Assembly: GCF_000297025.1 (NCBI RefSeq)
Contig: NZ_CAKD01000023.1
Span: 1-64,000, forward strand
Direction of reading: 5' to 3'
Length of the DNA stretch: 64,000 nt
Source of the DNA: Lactobacillus pasteurii DSM 23907 = CRBIP 24.76
GTDB lineage: Bacteria; Bacillota; Bacilli; Lactobacillales; Lactobacillaceae
Positions 55,763-64,000 of the stretch are shown one piece after another. The translations under genes were made by a program, and so were the position numbers. The notes below the pieces were generated by a model. That model was not told the DNA's origin. It made no database searches and saw only the letters and a program-made list of their open reading frames with translations. Positions within the stretch are counted from its first letter, which is position 1. Each line of letters begins with the position of its first letter.

Positions 55763-56845
55763 TTGATAACAGAAAAAGCACCAGGAAAATTATATATTGC
55801 AGGAGAATATGCGGTATTGGAGCAAAATTGCCCAGCTATCTTAGTAGCTGTGAATCAATTTGTGCGCGTTTCAATCTCAAAAAGTACAACTGGTACGGGA
55901 TTAATTCACTCAAAACAATACTCGCAAGATTCAATTCACTGGGTTAGAAAAGGATCACGAATGGTAATCGACAATCGTGATAATCCTTTTGAATATATTC
56001 TTTCAGCTATTTCTTACACTGAACAATATTGTTTAGAAAAAAACATAGATCTGACCGTTTATGATTTACATGTTAACTCAGACCTAGATTCGGCTGATGG
56101 CAAAAAATTTGGCCTAGGATCCAGTGCTGCCGTTACTGTAGCAACCGTTAAAGCTATTATGCGATTCTATGGCTTAGAAATCGATAATGAAGTTGTCTAC
56201 AAGATATCAGCTATCTCGCACTACCATGTACAAGGAAATGGTTCAGCTGGAGATATTGCTGCCAGTGTTTATGGTGGCTGGATTGCATATCAAACATTCA
56301 ACAAGGAATGGTTGAAACATGAATTAGCTACTAAGCCTTTATCTAAAGTTATTAATGAAGCATGGCCAGGACTCAGAATAGACTTGCTTACCCCACCTGA
56401 AGGGATGAAATTATTAATTGGTTGGAGTCAAAAGCCTGCATCAACTTCAAGATTAGTTGATGAAACCAATGCCAACAAGTCATCTATCAGTCAGGAATAT
56501 ACTAAGTTTCTCCACGATTCACGTGATTGCGTATTGAAAATGATTGAAGGCTTTGAAGCTGGCGATATCGAGCTCATTAAACATCAAATTCGAATCAACC
56601 GTAAGTTATTAATGCATTTTGCCCAAATCAATAACATTGCAATTGAAATTCCTAGGTTGACTAAATTGATCAACATTGCAGAAAACCTAGGCGGTGCTGC
56701 TAAAACCTCAGGTGCCGGTAATGGAGATTGTGGGATTGTAATTGCTGATGAAAATACAGATCTTGATAACCTACAAGCTGAATGGAAACAAAATGATATT
56801 CTTCCTTTAGATTATCGCGTTCACCAAATTACTTATATACACTAA
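55763..56845 (+). CDS. mvaK2: Phosphomevalonate kinase
   Basis: 360 residues from TTG 55763 after GAGGACA. EKAPGKLYIAGEYAVLEQ, ATP loop KFGLGSSAAVTVATVKA, GNGSAGDIAASVYGGWIAY, and KTSGAGNGDCGIVIAD. It makes mevalonate 5-diphosphate. It lies after mvaD, the order usual in streptococci and lactobacilli. Confidence 0.95.
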   Translation: MITEKAPGKLYIAGEYAVLEQNCPAILVAVNQFVRVSISKSTTGTGLIHSKQYSQDSIHWVRKGSRMVIDNRDNPFEYILSAISYTEQYCLEKNIDLTVYDLHVNSDLDSADGKKFGLGSSAAVTVATVKAIMRFYGLEIDNEVVYKISAISHYHVQGNGSAGDIAASVYGGWIAYQTFNKEWLKHELATKPLSKVINEAWPGLRIDLLTPPEGMKLLIGWSQKPASTSRLVDETNANKSSISQEYTKFLHDSRDCVLKMIEGFEAGDIELIKHQIRINRKLLMHFAQINNIAIEIPRLTKLINIAENLGGAAKTSGAGNGDCGIVIADENTDLDNLQAEWKQNDILPLDYRVHQITYIH

Positions 56846-56858
56846 TCGGAGAAGATTT

Positions 56859-57875
56859 ATGTCGATCAGATCTAAAAGAAAAGAAGAACATCTCACATTG
56901 GCTCAGATGTTCTTTGATAAAGAAAAAGTAAATAGTTTCGATCAAATGCATCTATTGCGCCCCACTCTACCGGAATCGGTCGTTGATCCAAATTCTATTA
57001 AAACTAGAATGTTTGGCAAGGATTTAGATGCTCCATTTTTTATCAATGCAATGACTGGTGGTTCAGCTAAATCATTGAAAATCAACCAAGCATTAGGCAA
57101 AATAGCCCATCAAGAAAAAATTGCTTTTGCTCTTGGTTCAGCCAGCATCTTAGTTAATGAAAATGATCAATTGGAATCCTTCTTTGTCGCTCGCAAGGAA
57201 AATCCAGATGGAGTGATTATTGCTAATGTTAATCCTCTTACTTCAGCTAGAGATGCCCGAAGAATTGTTGAAGAAATTCAAGCAGATGCTTTGCAGATTC
57301 ATCTTAATACAATTCAAGAAGCAGCCATGCCTGAAGGAGACCGTGATTTTCGATGGCTAAACAACTTGATAGAGATACGTCAAAGCGTCGATAAGCCTAT
57401 TATCATTAAAGAAGTTGGATTTGGATTTGACTCTAAATCAATTAAACTTTTGCAAAATAATGGCTTTGATTTACTTGATCTTGCTGGATCTGGTGGAACA
57501 AACTTCGCCCAAATAGAAAACGCCAGAAATAATCATGATGTATCTTACTTAGAAGATTTGGGGCTTCCTACCGTCGTCTCTGCTATGATGGCTAAGAAAG
57601 AAGGGATCGACTTTATTGTCTCTGGCGGTGTTAGAAATCCACTAGATGTCTTGAAGGGATTAGTTTTAGGCGGAAAATATGTAGGCATTTCTAACTTCTT
57701 CCTTCAAGAAATGCTTAGCCACGATGCTGAATACTTACAAGAACTGGTTCAAAATTGGAAAAAAGATCTTGCAATCTTACTCGCTCTATATGGCTGCAAT
57801 AACCTTAGTGGCGTAAGTAAAACAGAAAGTTATTTCGATTTAGCATTGAAAACGCAACTTGATCAATTAATATAA
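56859..57875 (+). CDS. fni: Isopentenyl-diphosphate delta-isomerase, type 2 (FMN)
   Basis: 338 residues. RKEEHLTLAQMF, PFFINAMTGGS, ALGSASILV, LQIHLNTIQEAAMPEGDRDF (catalytic Gln/Glu region), DLAGSGGTNFAQIE and SGGVRNPLDVLKGLVLGGKY (flavin-phosphate site). It balances isopentenyl and dimethylallyl diphosphate. Last gene of the operon, followed by a strong terminator. Confidence 0.96.
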   Translation: MSIRSKRKEEHLTLAQMFFDKEKVNSFDQMHLLRPTLPESVVDPNSIKTRMFGKDLDAPFFINAMTGGSAKSLKINQALGKIAHQEKIAFALGSASILVNENDQLESFFVARKENPDGVIIANVNPLTSARDARRIVEEIQADALQIHLNTIQEAAMPEGDRDFRWLNNLIEIRQSVDKPIIIKEVGFGFDSKSIKLLQNNGFDLLDLAGSGGTNFAQIENARNNHDVSYLEDLGLPTVVSAMMAKKEGIDFIVSGGVRNPLDVLKGLVLGGKYVGISNFFLQEMLSHDAEYLQELVQNWKKDLAILLALYGCNNLSGVSKTESYFDLALKTQLDQLI

Positions 57876-57918
57876 AAAATAGGATGAGTGATTTAAAAAC
57901 AATCACTCATCCTATTTT
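57876..57918. terminator. Bidirectional terminator fni / HAD hydrolase
   Basis: Perfect 18-bp stem (AAAATAGGATGAGTGATT and its complement) with a 7-base loop; the right edge touches the stop codon of the minus-strand gene. Confidence 0.92.
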
Positions 57919-58718
57919 TAGTTTTCTGAAGTTAATAGCTCGATTATTTTCTTTTGAACTGCACTGTCATTACTTGAACCAATCAATTCATCGGCAATCG
58001 CTTTGGTTTGAGGTAACGCACTGCTAGTCACATAATTGTAGCCAACATAATTTAACATGCCATGATCGTTTTCGCCATCGCCAAAGGCAATCATTTCGCT
58101 AGGATCAATCTTAAGATACTTGCTCAAGTATTTTAGACCTGTTGCCTTGCTGAGACCCTTTTGCTGAATATCAATCGAATCTGGGCCTCCTGCAACAATT
58201 TCGAATTCTGGATAGTCATTTCTAAGCTGTGAAATTAAACCAGGTAATTCTTCCAAAGTTGTATCAAAAGAGATTTTGAAGATTTGTTCGTCATCAGGAA
58301 TTTCCTCAAAGCTTGAGACAATTGTCAAATTCTTGAAGTACTTTTCCATTTCAACATGGTATGCATGACCATCTTTTTCACGAACATAAGCACTCTTTAA
58401 ACCACATACAACGACAGGATTTTTAACAGTATTAGTGATCTTTTTCATTGTTTCAAATTCGTGCTTAGTAACGCTTTCTACATGAAGAATTTCATCTCCA
58501 TCTGCAACCAAAGCGCCATTTTCTGAAACAAAATAGAGCTTGTCGGCTACCTTTGGAAAGCGCGTTTTTAAATTTTCGTATTGATTGCCACTAGCAATAA
58601 CAAAGGCGATTTGCTTCTGCTCAATCAATTCTAAAATTTGCTCAAATAAATCTTGATCATAAGTTTTATCATCTCTTAGCCAAGTACCATCCATGTCGGT
58701 AGCAATCAATTTTATCAT
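57918..58718 (-). CDS. Cof-type HAD-superfamily phosphatase
   Basis: 266 residues. Motif I IATDMDGTWLRDD, motif II VIASGNQYENL, motif IV AFGDGENDHGML. Cof proteins dephosphorylate small phosphate esters such as sugar phosphates, flavin or pyridoxal phosphates; the substrate is unknown. Ribosome site AGAGGA. It lies 16 bp after the rRNA methyltransferase gene. Confidence 0.92.
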   Translation of the reverse strand: MIKLIATDMDGTWLRDDKTYDQDLFEQILELIEQKQIAFVIASGNQYENLKTRFPKVADKLYFVSENGALVADGDEILHVESVTKHEFETMKKITNTVKNPVVVCGLKSAYVREKDGHAYHVEMEKYFKNLTIVSSFEEIPDDEQIFKISFDTTLEELPGLISQLRNDYPEFEIVAGGPDSIDIQQKGLSKATGLKYLSKYLKIDPSEMIAFGDGENDHGMLNYVGYNYVTSSALPQTKAIADELIGSSNDSAVQKKIIELLTSEN

Positions 58719-58734
58719 ATGTATCCTCTTTCCC

Positions 58735-60114
58735 TTATTTTCTTAGTCCTTTAGGATAAAAGTTCTTCAAAACTCCATTGCCCGTTACCTTACCAAATGA
58801 AAAGATCATTCCCTGATAAGAAACCAAGCTAAAACCTTTAACTTTACTAGTTACATTAACAGTTTCGCCATGAAGATATTTATCAAATTCTTCTTTGTTA
58901 GCTAAGTCAACCACTTGTTCTTGCTTAACATCACCTAATACCATTGCTAATTGATGACCTGGTTCAAAGCGATTTTTCTTTAAAAGTCCAAGCTCTAAGC
59001 CATTATTGATGACCTTTATTCCTTTTAGATCATTTGGAGCTATTACTGGCAAAAATACGTGACCATTGCTTAAACAAAGCTTTGCTTTCCAATCCTGCAA
59101 AGTAGCCGGTAAATTGAATTTTTCCAAAACATCTGCAACATAGCTGAGTTCTTGTGCTGACAACTTATTCTTGTTTGCCAGATTTTTCTTCTTTTTCTTT
59201 TCAGAAACTTCGACAAACTCACCATTTTTAGTCAAAACTGCCACAAATTGTCCTTCGCCTAAATTATCTTGTGGCCAAAAGCGCAAAGTCTCTGCTAATT
59301 CTGGTAAGTTTTCATCAGCCCATTCAGGATGTCCATGACTTATTTTATCAGATGAGATAAATTCAATTGGCTCAATCTTATAATTCAAGTCATTAACCAG
59401 CCATGCAACAATTTCTTCATCTTCTTCTGGAGAAAATGTACAAGTTGAATAGACTAATTTGCCACCTGGCTTGAGCATTTTATCAGCCTCAACCAAAATT
59501 TCCTTTTGTCTATTTTGACAAGTAATAACATAATCTTGATTCCAATAATCAATTGCTTCTTGGCTCTTTCTAAACATTCCTTCCCCACTGCAAGGTGCAT
59601 CAACTAAGATCGTATCAAAATAGTTTGGGAATTTTTTAGCTAAAGTAGCAGAATCGTTATTGGTTATTAAAGCGTTAGCTATTCCCCAGCGTTCAATATT
59701 TTCTCTTAAGGCTTTAACTCTTGTAGCTGAAATTTCATTTGAAACTAAAATGCCTTTTCCTTCTAAAGCCTCACCTAACCCAGTACTTTTTCCACCAGGT
59801 GCTGCACATAAATCAAGTACTTTCTCTCCAAGCCTTACTTGTGCTACATGAGCTGGAAACATTGCAGAAGGATCCTGAGAGTAAACTAAGCCACTCACCC
59901 ATTCTGGATCAGTCCCATTTATTTCGCCATAATAAGCCTGTTTAATTTCAGGGACTGGCATATTTTTAGAATAGGTTACCTTATCAGAATCCTTCAAGGT
60001 ATTTAATCTGTACGCTTTACGTTCATCAGCTTGTAAAGCTTCAAACAATTTATCTGATTCACTCTCACCTAAAAGAGCAACATACTTTTCTTTAAATCCT
60101 GCTGGTAATTCCAC
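58735..60114 (-). CDS. RsmF/NSUN-type 16S rRNA m5C methyltransferase
   Basis: 459 residues from GTG 60114 after AAAGGAAAAA. Methyltransferase core: VLDLCAAPGGKSTGLGEALE, LVDAPCSGEGMFRKSQEAID (first catalytic Cys), VYSTCTFSPEEDEEIVAWL (second Cys). A C-terminal PUA-like RNA-binding region starts near residue 310. It modifies cytosine in the small-subunit rRNA; the exact position is not deducible. Confidence 0.92.
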   Translation of the reverse strand: MELPAGFKEKYVALLGESESDKLFEALQADERKAYRLNTLKDSDKVTYSKNMPVPEIKQAYYGEINGTDPEWVSGLVYSQDPSAMFPAHVAQVRLGEKVLDLCAAPGGKSTGLGEALEGKGILVSNEISATRVKALRENIERWGIANALITNNDSATLAKKFPNYFDTILVDAPCSGEGMFRKSQEAIDYWNQDYVITCQNRQKEILVEADKMLKPGGKLVYSTCTFSPEEDEEIVAWLVNDLNYKIEPIEFISSDKISHGHPEWADENLPELAETLRFWPQDNLGEGQFVAVLTKNGEFVEVSEKKKKKNLANKNKLSAQELSYVADVLEKFNLPATLQDWKAKLCLSNGHVFLPVIAPNDLKGIKVINNGLELGLLKKNRFEPGHQLAMVLGDVKQEQVVDLANKEEFDKYLHGETVNVTSKVKGFSLVSYQGMIFSFGKVTGNGVLKNFYPKGLRK

Positions 60115-60115
60115 T

Positions 60116-61072
60116 CTATTTTTCCTTTCGCTTCATAACAAAAATTGTCGTCATATAACTAATGATTAATATTACCAAATTTAGTGACAATAAGGCGATC
60201 AAATACTCTGGTCTTTCAAAAAATGCCTTCCATACCAAAATAAAGTACGATCCAAGCATTAAGAGCAATTCAACCAATAGGTATCTAGAACTACGGTTAA
60301 TAAGCCAGTTTCTAAGCAAATCACCACGCAATCTTGTTAGTTTAGCCTGTTTCCAATGTAACATGGCGATAATAACGTTGCCTATTATTCCTACTAAACT
60401 CAATAAGACAATCAAAATTAGTTCCTGAATGATTGAATATTTTCGACTCTTATGCCGAATTACAAATCCTGGATATTTAAGGCTAACTTTATAATGCTTG
60501 CTTACAGCTTTAAGTACTCTGGCTGAAGCATCAATCGATACTCTGTAATTGGCTAAACTATCAGTTGAATTTTCTTGATTAATTCCCGTTGTCATGTAGT
60601 AGCGATATTGATCAATCTGTTTGTATCTCTTAAAGGTACCTATTACACTGTAATAGCGATTATCATAAATAATGTATTTATTATTCTGACTAGTGGTCGT
60701 ATTTATGTTAGAATCTGGGCCTAGTACTGCAACGGTTACCATACTATTGAAATCATCCATCGTAAAGTATCTACCGTTATCCGTTGGCTGAGCCACGATA
60801 CTTTTATTTGCCCAAACTAACACTTGGTCCTTTTCATAACGGTTATTAAAATGAACCTGAATTTGGCTATTTTTAAAATTCTTATGTAAGTATTTCAAAA
60901 ATGACCGTATTGTTGTCTTCTTGTCCGTATAAAAATATCGTGTATTATTGCTTAGTCCGTGCGTTTCAAGCAATTGATCCGCTTCTTGAGACTGAATATT
61001 TGACAGCGTAATACCCATTCCTAAAAAGGAAAGCAGAATAAGTAGGGTCAAAAATATTTTTCTTAAATTCAT
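60116..61072 (-). CDS. Membrane protein with large extracellular domain, FtsX/MacB-like topology
   Basis: 318 residues. Membrane helix at 5-24, extracellular domain to about residue 215 (YFTMDDFNSMVTVAVLG, DNRYYSVIGTFKRY), then three helices (about 220-245, 270-290, 293-315). One helix, a periplasmic domain with VIG-F text, then three helices is the plan of FtsX/MacB-type permeases. No ATPase gene is adjacent, and I do not recognise the family firmly. It sits 1 base after the upstream stop (TAAATG) and 1 base before rsmF, so it is clearly in that operon. Confidence 0.6.
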   Translation of the reverse strand: MNLRKIFLTLLILLSFLGMGITLSNIQSQEADQLLETHGLSNNTRYFYTDKKTTIRSFLKYLHKNFKNSQIQVHFNNRYEKDQVLVWANKSIVAQPTDNGRYFTMDDFNSMVTVAVLGPDSNINTTTSQNNKYIIYDNRYYSVIGTFKRYKQIDQYRYYMTTGINQENSTDSLANYRVSIDASARVLKAVSKHYKVSLKYPGFVIRHKSRKYSIIQELILIVLLSLVGIIGNVIIAMLHWKQAKLTRLRGDLLRNWLINRSSRYLLVELLLMLGSYFILVWKAFFERPEYLIALLSLNLVILIISYMTTIFVMKRKEK

Positions 61073-61073
61073 T

Positions 61074-61817
61074 TTATTTTACCAAATAAACCTTTTCTTC
61101 AATAAAATCAAAACTAGAGAACTGTTGATTGATTCTTTTTGTAGAATTGTTTTCTACAAACTTCATTTGCTCCCAAAAATCAGGAGAATTAGTGACTCCT
61201 TCATATTCTCCGATGAATATCAATTTACTTTTAGGATTATAATCTTTCCAAGCTTTAACTAACTCTAGATCGCTTTGGGTAAAATTAGGTGCCCAAGAGC
61301 AAATGATCAAATCAACATCGTTAAACTTCTCAACTGCTTCAACTGCTGTGAAGTTCTCAACTTTAAAAAAAGCATCTTGCCCTGTTTTAGAAGTTTTAGC
61401 CCATTCTAAAGAATCGGTCGCTCTCACATCTAAGCCTGCCTTCTTTAGTGCCAAAGACCAATATCCATTGCCTGCCATTACTTCTAGTGCCTTTTGAACT
61501 TGCAGTTCTTCTTTAATAGTTTTTGCTAGCTTCAAATTCGGGACCGACCAGATACCAAATCTTAGGGATAAATATTGACGAACACTATTTAAAAGTTGAT
61601 TCATTACGTATAATTCTTGTTTTTTGTCCTGACCGAGTTTATCTACTAACTCTTCAAACTCATCAGGCAAAAAGCCTAACTTGCCCGGAGCTATCTCAAG
61701 TAGTTCCTTGTCAGCAACATTTTGAACGATCTGTTGAACTTCACTAACCTGTTGATGTACTTTTGGATCATCTAACACTTGATCCAATTTAGTCATTTTT
61801 TCTAAATACTCTGCCAT
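61074..61817 (-). CDS. Predicted SAM-dependent methyltransferase
   Basis: 247 residues. N-terminal 95 residues helical (ELLEIAPGKLGFLPDEFEEL), then a Rossmann methyltransferase: ALEVMAGNGYWSLALKKAGL (motif I), VRATDSLEWAK (acidic residue after beta 2), DVDLIICSWAPNF (motif IV) and SKLIFIGEYEG. Substrate unknown. First gene of an operon with the FtsX-like protein, rsmF and the Cof phosphatase. Confidence 0.75.
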   Translation of the reverse strand: MAEYLEKMTKLDQVLDDPKVHQQVSEVQQIVQNVADKELLEIAPGKLGFLPDEFEELVDKLGQDKKQELYVMNQLLNSVRQYLSLRFGIWSVPNLKLAKTIKEELQVQKALEVMAGNGYWSLALKKAGLDVRATDSLEWAKTSKTGQDAFFKVENFTAVEAVEKFNDVDLIICSWAPNFTQSDLELVKAWKDYNPKSKLIFIGEYEGVTNSPDFWEQMKFVENNSTKRINQQFSSFDFIEEKVYLVK

Positions 61818-61944
61818 TGATCAAAATCCCAACTAAATATTTTTCTTCCTACCATTCTACACTAAATCTTTATAATGTTTTTTACCATTAATTGGATTTT
61901 AAAAGTTATAATAAAAGAAGTTACTGAATTGAGGAGTGATATTT

Positions 61945-62517
61945 GTGGCAAAAACAGCCAAAATCAAAAAAGATAATAATGAAGAAAGTTTTGGTAAATT
62001 TCTTCTAGATGTAGTCGTAATGATGGCTATCATGGGTAGTATCTTATGGGCTTTGTTTACCTTTGTTTTATCAAATGAAACAGTCTCAGGTCCATCTATG
62101 CAGCCAACATTTGAAGATGGCGACCGTATAATTGCTGTTCGCAACTTCAACATCAAACGCAATGACATTGTTATTCTTGATGCCCCTGATCAAAAAGGTG
62201 CCCTTTATATCAAACGTGTAATTGGTTTGCCTGGTGAAATGGTTACCTCAAAGAATGATAAGTTATACATAAACGGTAAATACGTGGCTCAACCATATCT
62301 AAACAACAGCTACAAAAAAGCTGACAACAAGGATGGTCATCTGTATACCAACAACTTTACTTTAACAAGAAAAATTCCTAAAGGCTATTACTTTGTAATG
62401 GGAGATCACCGCGATGTTTCTAAAGACTCAAGATACTTTGGATTTGTAAAGCGTGATAAGATTGTTGGGAAAGTCGCTTTCCGTTACTGGCCATTTACTA
62501 GTTGGAAGACTTTTTAA
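61945..62517 (+). CDS. lepB: Signal peptidase I
   Basis: 190 residues from GTG 61945; GAGGAG at 61931-61936 lies 8 bases upstream and excludes the in-frame GTG inside it (61936). One membrane helix (about 21-44), catalytic Ser in SGPSMQPTFEDGD, catalytic Lys in YIKRVIGLPGE, and box E as MGDHRDVSKDSRYFGFV (His for the more common Asn). It removes signal peptides of secreted proteins. Confidence 0.94.
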   Translation: MAKTAKIKKDNNEESFGKFLLDVVVMMAIMGSILWALFTFVLSNETVSGPSMQPTFEDGDRIIAVRNFNIKRNDIVILDAPDQKGALYIKRVIGLPGEMVTSKNDKLYINGKYVAQPYLNNSYKKADNKDGHLYTNNFTLTRKIPKGYYFVMGDHRDVSKDSRYFGFVKRDKIVGKVAFRYWPFTSWKTF

Positions 62518-62571
62518 GGCTTTGCTTTCTCCATCTTATGTTAAAATGAGAGTACAAAGGAGAATGGAATA

Positions 62572-62760
62572 ATGAATGAACAAGAAGAATTATCAAATCA
62601 AATTATTGACTTTGAAGTAAAGAATCACATGACTGATACCGACTTGGCTTTTGCTAGTCATCTTTCAGTAGAAAAAATCCATGCAATGAAAGCTGGCAGA
62701 GGTATATTTACAGCTGAAGAAATCAGCCAGATTTACGACTACATTTCTGCTAATTCTTAA
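62572..62760 (+). CDS. Small helix-turn-helix-like protein (62 aa)
   Basis: Starts with AAAGGAG upstream. The text TDTDLAFASHLSVEKIHAMK reads as a turn between two helices like a minimal XRE helix-turn-helix, followed by ISQIYDYISANS. Small conserved lactobacillus proteins of this form exist. Own promoter-like element (TGTTAAAAT at 62539-62547) and own terminator, so it is a separate unit. Function unknown. Confidence 0.7.
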   Translation: MNEQEELSNQIIDFEVKNHMTDTDLAFASHLSVEKIHAMKAGRGIFTAEEISQIYDYISANS

Positions 62761-62767
62761 TTATCTT

Positions 62768-62794
62768 AACCGACCAAATGGTCGGTTATTTTTT
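62768..62794 (+). terminator. Terminator after the small HTH-like gene
   Basis: AACCGACC-AAAT-GGTCGGTT, then a T-run. Confidence 0.88.
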
Positions 62795-62846
62795 ATTGCT
62801 ATTAGTTTTAGTAACAACTTAATTGTATTTCACTATTGTAAAACAA

Positions 62847-62877
62847 AAGAGAAGCCGGCTTTCTGCCGACTTCTCTT
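62847..62877 (-). terminator. Terminator after the PTS remnant
   Basis: AAGAGAAGCCGGC against GCCGACTTCTCTT (one mismatch), T-rich on the minus side. It survives although its gene is truncated. Confidence 0.75.
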
Positions 62878-62884
62878 CTATCAA

Positions 62885-63034
62885 TTATCTTTCCTTAGCC
62901 AATTCTTGCTTAGTAGCAATTGAAACAAATGGCATGTAGATCAAAGTAGATACAACTACGTTGACTGCTGCCAAAACGCCTCCTGCTATACTCTTGGTTG
63001 CGATAATACCACCGATAATTGGTGGAGTTACATT
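62885..63034 (-). pseudogene. C-terminal remnant of a PTS sugar transporter EIIC
   Basis: The minus strand reads NVTPPIIGGIIATKSIAGGV, then LAAVNVVVSTLIYMPFV and ends at TAA 62887-62885 after ELAKER. The PPIIGG then VNxVxSTLIYxPF pattern is the end of cellobiose/lactose-type EIIC permeases. There is no start codon and the frame closes at TGA near 63055. About 50 of roughly 440 residues remain. Confidence 0.7.
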
Positions 63035-63055
63035 TAAAAAAATTCTCGATAATCA

Positions 63056-63082
63056 AAAAATCCGCTAAAATAGCGGATTTTT
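63056..63082 (-). terminator. Terminator after the membrane protein gene
   Basis: AAAAATCCGCTA and TAGCGGATTTTT with a 3-base loop; symmetric. Confidence 0.88.
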
Positions 63083-63089
63083 ATTAAGT

Positions 63090-63929
63090 CTATTTAATTC
63101 TAGTTTCTAAATACCTATTGATTAAATAGATATCTATTCCACCAAAGATTATCGTTCCAAATAACAATTCAAGGTTACTGATATTAACAAATCTCAGATT
63201 TTGAGCAATATAGTTCAATTTCGAAGCTTGACTATAATACATTCTGCCAAAGTATGTATCTAATTTCATAAAGAGATACATGCCAATTATCACCAAAATA
63301 ACATTGATTGCCCACCTAACCCACTTAATATTCTTAAGTGGCAAGAAATCAGTTACTACCCTAGACGAAAAATTAGTAAAGTCAACAAAGCTAGTAAGGA
63401 ATAAGACAATCAAGATCAAAAAGATAAATGGAGCAAGGTCATCCATAATTGCAGCCGAAGATTGCGAAGTAAATGATTGGAAGTTTTCTCCTAAGAATTG
63501 CCAAAATTGATACTTCTTATCGACAAGACTAAGGATAAACTCCCCTGCCAAGACTCCGATGATTTGAATAACAAAAATATAAGCACAGGATAAGACATTG
63601 GTCAGCAAATTGGCTAAGTATAGCTTGCTGCTAGAAATTGGCAAGAGATGCCAAGTTTGAGACAAGAGCATTCTTAGTCCCTTTATATAGATCAACGCAA
63701 AGAAAATCATATCAGCTAGAATTGTCGTTTGTACTAATAGTGCGGAAATAGAAGATGCTATACTGCCCTCTTGTGCAATTCCGATCCAAGAAATAAAATC
63801 GCTATTACTTCTTGTAGCGATCATGATCGAGCAAAAGATAATAGCAAGCAGCTGCAATACCAGCGTAAAATGTGCAAGCTGCCACTTCTGCAGAAACATT
63901 CTCTTGCTTAGAGTCCTAAATTTTATCAT
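63090..63929 (-). CDS. Multi-span membrane protein, ABC-2-type permease-like
   Basis: 279 residues with about six membrane segments (near 20-38, 62-84, 108-130, 165-185, 205-225, 255-272). Short cytoplasmic text LLPISSSKLYLANLLTN resembles the LPIS-K-LxA motif of exporter permeases of the ABC-2 kind. Ribosome site AAGGGG. Its C-terminus (IIFGGIDIYLINRYLE) is similar to that of the partial gene upstream, so the two are tandem paralogs; an ATPase gene may lie beyond the edge. Confidence 0.7.
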   Translation of the reverse strand: MIKFRTLSKRMFLQKWQLAHFTLVLQLLAIIFCSIMIATRSNSDFISWIGIAQEGSIASSISALLVQTTILADMIFFALIYIKGLRMLLSQTWHLLPISSSKLYLANLLTNVLSCAYIFVIQIIGVLAGEFILSLVDKKYQFWQFLGENFQSFTSQSSAAIMDDLAPFIFLILIVLFLTSFVDFTNFSSRVVTDFLPLKNIKWVRWAINVILVIIGMYLFMKLDTYFGRMYYSQASKLNYIAQNLRFVNISNLELLFGTIIFGGIDIYLINRYLETRIK

Positions 63930-63940
63930 AACTATCCCCT

Positions 63941-64000
63941 TTACTTAGCTTCGACGAATCGGCTATATAAGAAAATATTTAAGCCTCCAAAAACAATGTC
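63941..64000 (-). CDS. Paralogous permease-like protein, only the C-terminal 19 codons in window
   Basis: The minus strand reads DIVFGGLNIFLYSRFVEAK and stops at 63943-63941. This matches the end of the next gene (TIIFGGIDIYLINRYLETR), so it is a tandem duplicate 11 bases upstream. The rest is outside the window. Confidence 0.6.
   Translation of the reverse strand, partial: DIVFGGLNIFLYSRFVEAK

Noticed and set aside
1-64000. CRISPR arrays
   Set aside because: No regularly spaced repeats of 24-40 bp were seen; the only phased repeat is the 10-bp motif at 2710-2759.

Overview
The window looks like a low-GC Firmicute chromosome of the genus Lactobacillus in the strict sense (acidophilus/gasseri/jensenii-like). 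It is AT-rich, uses AAGGAGG-type ribosome sites and TTG/GTG starts, has SLAP-type cell-wall binding, an LL-H family holin, RexAB, and a mevalonate operon mvk-mvaD-mvaK2-fni. The species cannot be fixed from sequence reading alone.

Layout. 1-2637 is the right end of a prophage: a tail-associated protein cut by the edge, XkdX, two small proteins, holin, GH25 lysin and terminator. 2638-2872 is the prophage/chromosome junction. 2873-10167 holds dprA-topA-trmFO-xerC-hslV-hslU, all on the plus strand. 10256-19881 holds a galM-like gene, an orphan LysR-type effector domain, plsY (minus), parE-parC, a LysR regulator, ppaC and a cyclophilin. 19962-22091 is a gene-poor, decaying AT-rich stretch with a broken TMEM175-like gene and a palindromic dif-like site at 21846-21875, about 215 bp before a XerS-type recombinase gene. 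Gene orientation flips around that site (mostly plus to the left, mostly minus to the right), so I read it as the replication terminus.

23.3-36.1 kb holds degV, marR, rqcH, a minus-strand lspA-rluD-carA-carB cluster, a second degV, an EbsA-like protein, a metallophosphoesterase and an rRNA methyltransferase. 36.1-53.8 kb follows Bacillus subtilis order: rnpB, gpsB, ypsA, recU-ponA, nth, dnaD, asnS, tseB, dinG, addA and addB. 53.9-57.9 kb is the mevalonate/isoprenoid operon. 57.9-64 kb holds a HAD phosphatase, an RsmF-like methyltransferase, two less known proteins, lepB, a small HTH-like protein, a PTS remnant and two tandem membrane proteins cut by the right edge.

The most interesting observation is that the carA and carB genes are full-length, open and adjacent, yet the active-site residues of all three catalytic centres are replaced: the glutaminase Cys and His, and the metal and ATP ligands of both ATP-grasp halves. 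The fold and the C-terminal allosteric (MGS-like) domain remain recognisable. The pyr genes expected between rluD and carA are absent. This looks like a retained CarAB pseudoenzyme pair rather than a decaying pseudogene. Other points of interest are the dif/XerS pair with an altered catalytic His in XerS, Nth and AddB proteins lacking iron-sulfur cysteines, and a ParC with Gly where an acidic quinolone-determining residue is usual.
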